NCBI GenBank assembly: GCA_944363385.1
Contig: CALVUB010000036.1
Coordinates: 1 to 7,668 of the forward strand
Length of the DNA: 7,668 bases
Direction: 5' to 3'
Origin: an uncultured Clostridia bacterium
GTDB taxonomy: Bacteria > Bacillota > Clostridia > Christensenellales > UBA1242
The position numbers and the translations under genes are program-made. Under the pieces are notes generated by a model, which was not told the origin of the DNA, did no database searches, and worked only from the letters and a program-made list of their open reading frames with translations. This document shows, piece after piece, positions 1 to 6,142 of the stretch. The number at the start of each line of letters is the position of its first letter. Position 1 is the stretch's first letter.

Positions 1-2697
1 GAAGAGTGGGCAAAAAATGAAGAGTGGTATCTTGACTCGTCCAACTGGAACAGCTCTTATTCATGGGATTTTGATTTTCTTTGGCTTATTGATGCCTTAC
101 AAAACAATGGTTACCCTATTTTAGTAGATAGAAAAATTTATTGGACAGACGAGGCGGCTCAAGAAGCACTCGACGTTGATTTTGATAATTACACACTTTC
201 AGGCTCTGGCACTGAAGCACGCCCATACCTTATTCAGTCAGAAACCGATCTGGCATATCTTTCTTGGACAATTTATACAGGCAACACCTCGGTTTTGGTG
301 CCTCCAAGTGATAGTGATGCAAATTGCTGTTATGTGGGAAAATATTTTAAACAAACAAAAAATCTCGACCTTTCAGCATATCTGTGGCAACCAATAGGAA
401 TATCTGTAACTAGAGATGGCGTGAGCGTCAATAGATATTTTTCGGGCAGTTATGATGGCGGTGGTTTTTCAATTTCGGGCATGAAAATTGATGTGTCAAA
501 TCAGACAGGAAGCATTCAGGCAGGTTTGTTTGGCTATCTTTACATATATTATTCCAAAGTTTCTTCCGGTAATGTTACAAGTCAAATGACTTTCAAAAAC
601 TTAACAATAAAAGATTCGTCGATAAATGGTGGAACATCGGTTGGAACTCTAGCTGGTTATGTTTATTGTTATTGGGCAATGGGACAGGATTATTTGATTG
701 TCGATAATATTGTGGTGGAAGAAAGTGTAAAGTTCACAAATCAAACTTATGTCTCAGGTATCGTTGGAGAGGTTTACATTTATCAAGGTTATTATAATTC
801 TACCTTTAAAAATTGCGTGAATTATGCTAGCATCAGTGCAAATAACACATCCGCACAGCTTGCAGGTATAGCGAGTGGGAGCATAGGTCTTATAGATAAC
901 TGTAAAAATTATGGTAATTTTAGTGGAGTTTTTGGTAGCGCTCGTGGCATTGCAAGTGGAGCGGTTGCCATAACAAACTGCACAAACTATGGCTCGTTTG
1001 AAGGAAATGGGAGCGTTAGTTGTATTGGCTCGACCAGTTCAGGTAGAAATCTGGTTGCCCCAAAAATTGTAAATTGTATTAATGATGAAAGCGTGACTGT
1101 TAATGTTACAGGAAGAGTTGAGGGCATAGGAAGCGCTACAAAAGGCAGTAGAGAGACTGGCGATGTTTATGGCGTGGTTGATTGTTTCAATTATGGTGAT
1201 TTGACTGGCGAAACAGTTTATGGCATTGCTACCACTCCTACTATTCTTTATGGTGACAACATAGATTTAGTAAAAAACTGTGAAAACTATGGCAATCTTA
1301 ATGGCAAAAATGTGTATGGCATTGGTGGAAGTGAGGCGCAAAATTGTAAAAATCATGTTTCGCTTAAAGCTGAAGGTGGGTCTGCTTCAGGTATTGGTGC
1401 AAGCAAAGCTGTTGATTGCGTCAATTATGGAGACATTTCTGGTGGAGACTATGTCAGCGGAATTGTAGCGCAAAAGACTTCTTCGACTGGAGTTGTAGCT
1501 TCAAACTGTCAAAACTACGGCAACATTTCTGGCAATAATTATGTTGCTGGCATTGTGGCTTATTGTGATTATTATTCTTATAACAGCCAAAATACTTTAT
1601 CTAATTGCATAAATGAAGGCGATATAACAGCGACTGGAAATTATGTAGGCGGTATTGCTGGTTGGGTGAATAGTTTTGATATTTTGCAATGTGAAAACAG
1701 CGGTGATATCACTGCAAATGGTGACTATGTTGGCGGTGTGGTTGGTTATTTTTCAAATTCTGCCTCTCTTATTTCCAACTCTAACACAGGAACGATGACC
1801 ACAGAAGGAAGCTATATTGGTGGATTAGTCGGCTCTTTTGGCGGAAGCTTGGTGCAAGATAGTGTGAATTATAGTGCAGTCCAAGGCGCTAGTTTCATTG
1901 GTGGACTTATTGGACAAGTCAATATTCAAAGTTCTTCATCAACTAGTAGCATGAGCATTTCAAACTATCAAAACCTTTCAGAGGTAAGCGCTACAGGAAA
2001 CAATGTTGGCTCGATAATTGGCGGAATTGAGATAACTAAAAGTGGCTCATTCGCTCTTGAAATTTCCAATATTTTCAATTCTTTTCCAGTTTCTTCTGCT
2101 GGAGACAATGTTGGTGGCATGATTGGTTATGTTAGCTCTACAGGAACAGTCAGCTACAACATTTCTTCACTTTCAAATTTTGGCTATGTTAGCGGAAAAG
2201 ACAATGTGGGTGGACTGATTGGCTACACCACTGGAGATGATAAAGCGCAGTTTACAATCACAGAAAGTTTAAACTTGGGCGCAGTCTCAGCTAGTGGAAA
2301 CTACGCTGGAGGATTGATTGGCAGTGGTGCTTCTGTTTCAATTTCAAATTCTGGCAGTGAAGGAATTATTTTTGCAAATCAATTTGCTGGCGCTTTGTTT
2401 GGGCAGATAGGAGAGGGCGGAATAATTACAGATTGCTATTGTATTGCCCAAATAAGCCAGGCTAGTCTTTGTGGCTCAACTTTAGAAAATTGGACAATAA
2501 ACAATTCTTTAGCCACCATGTATGTTGGCGATAGTGTTATAAAACAATTTTATGGCACCGATTTTTCTGGCTTTGTTTGGCTTAATGAAGATGGGTCTCC
2601 GTTGCCGAAAAACTTTACTATTTTTGCCGACATTGCAACTGGAACGGTGACCACTGATTTGTTGCTTGGCTCTGGCTGGACCGAGTGGGTGGCTTAA
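1..2697 (+). CDS. GLUG-type repeat surface protein, 5' end outside the window
   Basis: The frame is open from base 1 to the TAA at 2695-2697, giving 898 residues with no start codon, so the gene begins upstream. A TTG at 295 in the same frame is internal. Residues 1-50 look like the end of a preceding module (a W-rich stretch ending NNGYPIL). At about residue 66 a second module opens with the usual entry signature (SGSGTEARPYLI, then LDLSAYLWQPIG and FSGSYDGGGFSISGM). About 19 repeats of the form NCxNYGxxxG...GGIxG fill residues 270-820. A typical closing segment, FVWLNEDGSPLPKNF, lies near the C-terminus. The family is known for secreted, adhesin-like beta-helix proteins. No LPxTG motif, hydrophobic anchor or SLH domain is visible at the C-terminus, so attachment must lie upstream or the protein is released. 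Adhesion is inferred; no ligand can be named. Confidence 0.85.
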   Translation, partial: EEWAKNEEWYLDSSNWNSSYSWDFDFLWLIDALQNNGYPILVDRKIYWTDEAAQEALDVDFDNYTLSGSGTEARPYLIQSETDLAYLSWTIYTGNTSVLVPPSDSDANCCYVGKYFKQTKNLDLSAYLWQPIGISVTRDGVSVNRYFSGSYDGGGFSISGMKIDVSNQTGSIQAGLFGYLYIYYSKVSSGNVTSQMTFKNLTIKDSSINGGTSVGTLAGYVYCYWAMGQDYLIVDNIVVEESVKFTNQTYVSGIVGEVYIYQGYYNSTFKNCVNYASISANNTSAQLAGIASGSIGLIDNCKNYGNFSGVFGSARGIASGAVAITNCTNYGSFEGNGSVSCIGSTSSGRNLVAPKIVNCINDESVTVNVTGRVEGIGSATKGSRETGDVYGVVDCFNYGDLTGETVYGIATTPTILYGDNIDLVKNCENYGNLNGKNVYGIGGSEAQNCKNHVSLKAEGGSASGIGASKAVDCVNYGDISGGDYVSGIVAQKTSSTGVVASNCQNYGNISGNNYVAGIVAYCDYYSYNSQNTLSNCINEGDITATGNYVGGIAGWVNSFDILQCENSGDITANGDYVGGVVGYFSNSASLISNSNTGTMTTEGSYIGGLVGSFGGSLVQDSVNYSAVQGASFIGGLIGQVNIQSSSSTSSMSISNYQNLSEVSATGNNVGSIIGGIEITKSGSFALEISNIFNSFPVSSAGDNVGGMIGYVSSTGTVSYNISSLSNFGYVSGKDNVGGLIGYTTGDDKAQFTITESLNLGAVSASGNYAGGLIGSGASVSISNSGSEGIIFANQFAGALFGQIGEGGIITDCYCIAQISQASLCGSTLENWTINNSLATMYVGDSVIKQFYGTDFSGFVWLNEDGSPLPKNFTIFADIATGTVTTDLLLGSGWTEWVA
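805..2460 (+). repeat. Protein-level GLUG/beta-helix repeat array (about 19 units)
   Basis: Units of roughly 22-36 residues recur inside the surface protein. The first eleven carry a cysteine in an NC/DC/QC pair; its codons start at 814, 901, 979, 1075, 1183, 1279, 1345, 1417, 1507, 1606 and 1690. Each is usually followed by NYG and, ten to fifteen residues later, a GI(A/G/V)xG turn. Later units lose the cysteine and shift to the classical GLUG form (VGGLIG, YVGGIAG, NVGGMIG). The units are diverged at DNA level, so this is an old protein repeat rather than a recent tandem duplication. Confidence 0.8.
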
Positions 2698-2734
2698 GAT
2701 TTGGAAAGGATAAAGCTTTGAAAGTGGGAATAAT

Positions 2735-2765
2735 GGGGATTAACCAAATGGTTAATCTCTTTTTT
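2735..2765 (+). terminator. Rho-independent terminator of the surface protein gene
   Basis: GATTAACC (2738-2745) pairs with GGTTAATC (2750-2757) around an AAAT loop. Flanking G-C and G-T pairs lengthen the stem, and a run of six T follows at 2760-2765. It lies 38 bp after the stop codon. Confidence 0.85.
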
Positions 2766-2811
2766 GTCAGAGGTGAGTTTTGTGCCGATTTTTAATCAGT
2801 ATAGAGTTTGG

Positions 2812-2902
2812 GGCTATGTGGCAGAGCGAGCGATAAGCGAGCGGAAAGCTCGAGGCTGAAAGGCGAGAGGTTTAAAAAATGAAATTTTTTTGCCACATAG
2901 CC
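2812..2902. repeat. 91-bp structured element bounded by a perfect 12-bp inverted repeat
   Basis: GGCTATGTGGCA (2812-2823) and TGCCACATAGCC (2891-2902) are exact reverse complements. Between them lie a direct repeat AGCGAGCG (2825-2832 and 2836-2843), a short hairpin CGAGC-GGAAA-GCTCG (2838-2852) and an AT hairpin AAAAAAT-GAA-ATTTTTT (2874-2890). Bases 2821-2870 are clearly richer in G and C than their surroundings. No reading frame of note is present. It could be a small non-autonomous mobile or dispersed repeat, or a small structured RNA; the sequence does not decide. It fills most of the otherwise gene-free 2698-2956 gap. Confidence 0.6.
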
Positions 2903-2908
2903 TGTAGC

Positions 2909-2924
2909 CAAACAAAATTGTTTG
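2909..2924. other. Short palindrome overlapping the lgt -35 box
   Basis: CAAACAA (2909-2915) and TTGTTTG (2918-2924) form a perfect 7-bp inverted repeat with two bases between. Its right arm overlaps the -35 box of lgt (2922-2927). It could be an operator. It could equally be the closing hairpin of a short transcript from the element before it, since ACTTTT follows, but that T run is weak. Confidence 0.4.
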
Positions 2925-2950
2925 ACTTTTCATGATTTGAAGCATAAAAT
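2922..2950 (+). promoter_or_regulatory. Promoter of lgt (sigma-A type)
   Basis: TTGACT (2922-2927) and TAAAAT (2945-2950) are separated by exactly 17 bases. Transcription would be expected to begin about seven bases after the -10 box, at or near A2957, which is the first base of the lgt ATG. No Shine-Dalgarno sequence stands upstream of that ATG, which fits a leaderless message. Confidence 0.75.
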
Positions 2951-2956
2951 ATATGT

Positions 2957-3937
2957 ATGTTATTTGGTTTTACCGCTCATTCTTTTTTTCTGTTTGGCGC
3001 AGAAATAACATATTATGGATTTTTAATTGCTTTAGGAATGGCACTAGGCGTTTTTGTTGCCTGCAAAAATGCAAAGCTTAGAGGCTTGACCACCGATGAT
3101 TTTATCGTAATTGCTTGTTATGTGCTTCCACTTGCCATAATAGGAGCAAGGCTTTATTATGTTATTTTCAGTGACTATAGCTATTCTTTCGTTGAAATCT
3201 TACGCATTTGGGATGGCGGACTTGCTGTATATGGCGGTGTAATTGGTGGAGCTTTAGGCGTAGCGATTTATTGTCTTATCCACAAAAAGAATTTTCTTGA
3301 TGTGGCCGATGTGATTGCTCCAAGCCTTATTTTAGGCCAGGCGATTGGCCGAATAGGTTGCTATTTTGCTGGTTGCTGTTATGGAATTGAGGTGACCGAT
3401 CCAAACCTTATGTGGTTTCCGCTTTCAACTGTGATCAATGGAGAGTGGCATTTGTCAACCTTCTTCTATGAAAGCATTTGGAACTTTATTGTTTTTGCAG
3501 TTTTAATGATATTGCTCCGAAAAGATAAATATCGCTATCGTGGATCGTCAATTGCGATGTATTTCATTCTTTATGGAATTGGCAGGGCTTGGATTGAGGC
3601 GCTTAGAGGCGACAGTCTTTATTTATGTTCAATCAAAGTTTCTCAGCTTTTTAGCATTTTGCTTATTATTATTAAAATAATTCTTATTTTAACCAACTTT
3701 TTGCTGGTTAAATATAAAAAAGCAAAGGCGGTTGTTGAGCTTAAGCCTGTTTGGGCAGAGCGCATTGCTGTTTATCAGCAAAAAGAGCGCGAGAAAGAAC
3801 AGCAACGCAAAGAGAAGAAGGCGCTTAAAAGACAACAGAAAGAAGAAAAAAAGCTAGCAAGCAAGGCACAAAATTCTGATGATAATAAAAAAAGCGAGAC
3901 AGAGGAAGTTTTGAAGGATGAAAAGAAAAAGAAATAG
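2957..3937 (+). CDS. lgt: Prolipoprotein diacylglyceryl transferase with a charged C-terminal tail
   Basis: Lgt transfers diacylglycerol from phosphatidylglycerol to the lipobox cysteine of pre-lipoproteins at the outer face of the membrane. The 326-residue product is a multi-pass membrane protein with the family landmarks in order: RxYY (R65), IWDGGLAVYGG (85-94), GQAIGRIG (127-134), FYESIWN (170-176) and YGIGRAWIEALRG (206-218). R132, Y206, R210 and E214 align with E. coli R143, Y235, R239 and E243. By my alignment, two positions differ: E. coli H103 is Y92 here and N146 is C135, inside a GCYFAGCCYG segment. Residues 252-326 form a Lys/Glu/Gln-rich cytoplasmic tail, longer than usual. An in-frame TAA at 2945 lies upstream with no other usual start codon after it, and the first membrane segment begins near residue 18, so ATG 2957 is the start. 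No ribosome binding site is seen. Confidence 0.93.
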   Translation: MLFGFTAHSFFLFGAEITYYGFLIALGMALGVFVACKNAKLRGLTTDDFIVIACYVLPLAIIGARLYYVIFSDYSYSFVEILRIWDGGLAVYGGVIGGALGVAIYCLIHKKNFLDVADVIAPSLILGQAIGRIGCYFAGCCYGIEVTDPNLMWFPLSTVINGEWHLSTFFYESIWNFIVFAVLMILLRKDKYRYRGSSIAMYFILYGIGRAWIEALRGDSLYLCSIKVSQLFSILLIIIKIILILTNFLLVKYKKAKAVVELKPVWAERIAVYQQKEREKEQQRKEKKALKRQQKEEKKLASKAQNSDDNKKSETEEVLKDEKKKK

Positions 3938-3954
3938 AAAACTATTTCTTTTTT
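3926..3954 (+). terminator. AT-rich terminator overlapping the lgt stop codon
   Basis: A 12-bp stem pairs AAAAAGAAATAG (3926-3937) with CTATTTCTTTTT (3942-3953) around an AAAA loop, with the T run forming the end of the right arm. The left arm is also the last four codons of lgt, including the TAG stop. Only two G-C pairs are present, so termination may be partial and allow some read-through into the next two genes. Confidence 0.65.
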
Positions 3955-3984
3955 AATTTATATAAATTTGGGCAAAATATTTCT

Positions 3985-4467
3985 ATGAGGTCTAGAATAC
4001 TAAAAATTAAAAAATCTACAATTTTACAGGCAAGTTTTGCGCTCGCTTTTATTTTGTTTTGCTTTACAAGCATTTATTTTATCTTTTTTTCGCAGTTTAA
4101 AGATTTTTGGTTTTTTGCTTTTTTAATAGAGGCTGGCTTTTGTGTTTTTCTTCGAGGTGCTTTTTTAAGGATTGACAGCTCCTATTATTTTGGTGCGTTA
4201 ATGCTTTCTGTTGGTGCTTTTTATTTTTATTGTTATTTTATGAAAATTTTATATGTTTTTCCTTCTTTCATTTTTATGGCATTTACGCTTGCTTCATTGA
4301 GTAGTTTTGCTTTTTTTCATAACAAAATTCATGCTAAATCATATGTTTTCTTTCTTTTTTGCGCCTTATTTACCTTTTTCTTTCAAATAGATGTGCTTCC
4401 TCTTGCATTTTTTGTTGCAATTCTTTGCTTTTCTGTGATAATATTTATCTTGAGCAATATGATTTGA
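3985..4467 (+). CDS. Unrecognised polytopic membrane protein (160 residues)
   Basis: I do not recognise a family. The N-terminus is short and basic (MRSRILKIKKS), followed by about six hydrophobic segments at roughly residues 14-36, 41-60, 68-90, 91-112, 117-135 and 137-158, joined by very short loops. The protein is exceptionally rich in phenylalanine. A polar patch, RGAFLRIDSSYYFG (about 57-70), between the second and third segments is the most likely conserved feature. Size and segment number would suit a small envelope protein such as an MreD-type scaffold, but no signature supports that. An in-frame TGA at 3919 leaves ATG 3985 as the only usual start. No Shine-Dalgarno or convincing promoter precedes it; TATAAA at 3961-3966 lacks a -35 partner. 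It ends 16 bp before the DivIVA-domain gene and is probably co-transcribed with it. Confidence 0.75.
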   Translation: MRSRILKIKKSTILQASFALAFILFCFTSIYFIFFSQFKDFWFFAFLIEAGFCVFLRGAFLRIDSSYYFGALMLSVGAFYFYCYFMKILYVFPSFIFMAFTLASLSSFAFFHNKIHAKSYVFFLFCALFTFFFQIDVLPLAFFVAILCFSVIIFILSNMI

Positions 4468-4483
4468 AAAAGCGAGGATTTTT

Positions 4484-5218
4484 ATGTTTTCAAATGAAAT
4501 AAATGGCTATAACAAAAGCGAAGTGGATAAGTTTATAGCCAACTTAAAAAGCGAATATGAAGCCACTATTATGGAAGAAAAGCTTAAAGTTATTGCCTCA
4601 GAACGCAAACTTTTAGAGGTTAAAAATTATACCGCTGAAGTGGAAAACCGCCAAAAGAATATTATTGCGGTGCTTGAATCTTACAAAAAATTTCAAGATG
4701 AAGGAGCGAAAAATCTTGAAAATTTGCGTGGCGAGCAGTTTAAACTTGTCTATCAACATATCTTAGCTTTTTTTGAAGAGCTTAAAAATAAATATCCTGG
4801 CGTTGAGCACAATAACTCATACAAACAACTTTTGAAAGATATTTCAAAAATTTTAAATCAAGATAAAAAATCGGATATTGTTTCTACCAACTCTGTTTCT
4901 GACAACGACAGTATGCGTATTCTTCTTAGCAAAATGCAACAATACAAAAAAGACAAACCTGAAAGCGCTAGAGAAGTTCATATAGAACGAAGTGGGAAAA
5001 ATATGATTAAGCCTGTCACCGAGATGGAGCTTAACGAGAATGATAAATTTGACACTTTAGCTGATAAATTTTTAAGCACTCGGCCTGAAGAAAATGAAAG
5101 AACTATGAAAATTCAATCGAGTGGTTTTGACCTTAAAGAAGCCATCAGTCCAACGCAAAGTCTTGAAGAAATTATGAAAGCTTTTGATTTTTTTGGTGAT
5201 AGTGGAGACGCCCGTTGA
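4484..5218 (+). CDS. DivIVA-domain coiled-coil protein, atypical
   Basis: Residues 2-18 (FSNEINGYNKSEVDKFI) match the DivIVA/GpsB N-terminal signature F-x5-GY-x3-EVD-x-F. DivIVA-family proteins bind curved membrane or divisome partners and organise division, poles or wall growth. A heptad-like, charge-rich region suited to coiled coil spans about 19-105. A polar, probably disordered stretch follows at 125-210, and then a compact C-terminal segment, FDLKEAISPTQSLEEIMKAF (215-234). The leader usual before the GY motif in DivIVA is missing, and the Phe-Arg pair that contacts membrane in B. subtilis DivIVA (F17, R18) is Ile-Asn here. At 244 residues it is longer than GpsB. GCGAGG (4472-4477) is the ribosome binding site, and a strong terminator follows the TGA stop. 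Assignment to the domain is firm; the exact cellular role is not. Confidence 0.82.
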   Translation: MFSNEINGYNKSEVDKFIANLKSEYEATIMEEKLKVIASERKLLEVKNYTAEVENRQKNIIAVLESYKKFQDEGAKNLENLRGEQFKLVYQHILAFFEELKNKYPGVEHNNSYKQLLKDISKILNQDKKSDIVSTNSVSDNDSMRILLSKMQQYKKDKPESAREVHIERSGKNMIKPVTEMELNENDKFDTLADKFLSTRPEENERTMKIQSSGFDLKEAISPTQSLEEIMKAFDFFGDSGDAR

Positions 5219-5251
5219 CAAGCCCGCTTTCAAAGCGGGTTTGTTTTTTTT
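5219..5251 (+). terminator. Strong rho-independent terminator after the DivIVA-domain gene
   Basis: CAAGCCCGCTTT pairs with AAAGCGGGTTTG (5219-5243) around a small loop, followed by a run of eight T (5244-5251). The stem starts directly at the TGA stop codon. Confidence 0.93.
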
Positions 5252-5294
5252 CGTTTACCCCCGCCATGTTTGGCGGGGGGGGTAAACGAAAAAA
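5246..5294. terminator. Central palindrome, probable bidirectional terminator, with a G8 run
   Basis: CGTTTACCCCCGCCA (5252-5266) pairs with TGGCG and TAAACG (5271-5288). T5246-5251 and A5289-5294 pair outside, so both strands get a stem followed by a T run. The arms are unequal: five C on the left face eight G on the right (5275-5282), leaving a three-base bulge. Confidence 0.7.
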
Positions 5295-5317
5295 GCCTTC
5301 TTTTTGCAAAAGAAGGC
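5289..5317 (-). terminator. Rho-independent terminator of the minus-strand reductase gene
   Basis: Read on the minus strand, GCCTTCTTTT (5308-5317) pairs with AAAAGAAGGC (5295-5304) around a three-base loop. Six T follow, which are A5289-5294 on the plus strand. It lies about 11 bp past the reductase stop codon. Confidence 0.9.
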
Positions 5318-5328
5318 AAACGGGCGTC

Positions 5329-6066
5329 CTAAAACCTAAGCACTCCTCCTGAAACTGTTAAAACCTCACCTGTAATAAAAGAGGCTTTGTCAGAGGCTAA
5401 AAAGTATATCGCTTCAGCCACATCCTGTCCTTGTCCAATCCGAGAAAGTGGAGTCATCGAAATGGCATGATTTTTTTCTTCTTCGTTAAAATGAGCAGTC
5501 ATTTTGGTGTCGATATATCCAGGCGCAACTGCATTAACCCTGATTTTGTACGGCGCTCCTTCCATAGCCACAGCCTTAGTCAGTCCAATAATTCCGCCCT
5601 TTGTTGCAGAATAAACAGCTTCGCAAGGGCCTCCGTTTATTCCAAAGATAGAAGTAACATTGACAATTGAGCCATGTTTTTGTTTAATAAAACGCTTAAA
5701 AGCTTCTTGATTACAAATTATTGTTCCTCTTAAATTGGTGTTTAAAAGCTGGTCTATATTTTCCATTGGAACATCGGAAAATAGCATTTCTTTATCAGCT
5801 TTTCCAGCATTGCAAACTACAACATCCACATAATCAAATCGCTTAAAAACCTTATCAAATGTTTGGCGAACAGAAAACTCATCTCGAAGGTCCATTTTGT
5901 AAGCCTCAAATTCAACTCCAAGGCTTTCACATTCTTTTTTTAATTTTTCAACATCACCTGTCAAAAAAGTGGTTGCAATATTGTAACCTTCTCTTGCAAA
6001 TTTAACAGCGGTTGCCCAGCCAATTCCGCCAGAGCCACCAGTTATAAAAGCTGTTTTTCTTAGCAT
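5329..6066 (-). CDS. Classical short-chain dehydrogenase/reductase, FabG-like
   Basis: The 245-residue, single-domain Rossmann protein is a full-length NAD(P)-dependent reductase. It has the cofactor loop TGGSGGIG (9-16), CNAG (85-88), the structural Asn N111, catalytic S139, Y152 and K156 (YSATK), and PG at 182-183. The C-terminus, ITGEVLTVSGG, is typical of the FabG group. It stands alone, away from other fatty-acid genes. The segment SIFGINGGPCEAVYSATKG resembles the SxWGxxGASCExxYSxxKG stretch I recall from Bacillota EF-P 5-aminopentanone reductase (YmfI), which acts in elongation factor P modification. That is therefore a serious alternative to 3-oxoacyl-ACP reductase. The ATG at 6064-6066 has GAGGTG (6071-6076 on the plus strand) just upstream and a consensus promoter before it. 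It converges on the DivIVA-domain gene and diverges from the fusion gene. Confidence 0.92.
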   Translation of the reverse strand: MLRKTAFITGGSGGIGWATAVKFAREGYNIATTFLTGDVEKLKKECESLGVEFEAYKMDLRDEFSVRQTFDKVFKRFDYVDVVVCNAGKADKEMLFSDVPMENIDQLLNTNLRGTIICNQEAFKRFIKQKHGSIVNVTSIFGINGGPCEAVYSATKGGIIGLTKAVAMEGAPYKIRVNAVAPGYIDTKMTAHFNEEEKNHAISMTPLSRIGQGQDVAEAIYFLASDKASFITGEVLTVSGGVLRF

Positions 6067-6086
6067 AAAACACCTCTCTACTTGTG

Positions 6087-6115
6087 ATTATATCATAGAT
6101 TGCTATGGAGAACAA
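6087..6115 (-). promoter_or_regulatory. Promoter of the reductase gene
   Basis: On the minus strand TTGTTC (6110-6115) and a perfect TATAAT (6087-6092) are 17 bases apart. The predicted transcription start near 6080 gives a leader of about 14 bases that still contains the GAGGTG ribosome binding site. Confidence 0.75.
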
Positions 6116-6142
6116 AATCTTTTGAAAAATTTGTCAAATATT

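Noticed and set aside
1280..1468. Small plus-strand open frame inside the surface protein gene
   Set aside because: It is an out-of-frame shadow of the repeat region with no ribosome binding site. The same holds for the open frame at 176-397.
814..1692. Regularly spaced repeats that might suggest a CRISPR array or DNA tandem repeat
   Set aside because: The repetition is at protein level only, lies in one open frame, and the DNA units differ in length and sequence.
2812..2930. Signal recognition particle RNA, 6S RNA or tmRNA in the lgt upstream spacer
   Set aside because: A GGAA loop is present, but the conserved SRP helix 8 sequence is not. The element is too short for 6S RNA and has no tRNA-like end for tmRNA.
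4465..5218. TGA read as tryptophan (Mycoplasma-type code)
   Set aside because: TGG is used for tryptophan throughout. The two TGA codons at gene ends are followed by a ribosome binding site or a terminator, as true stops would be.
5275..5282. G-quadruplex
   Set aside because: There is one G run only; four separated runs are needed on the same strand.
5431..5670. Plus-strand open frame opposite the reductase
   Set aside because: It lies wholly antisense to a conserved enzyme, has no family features and no translation signal.
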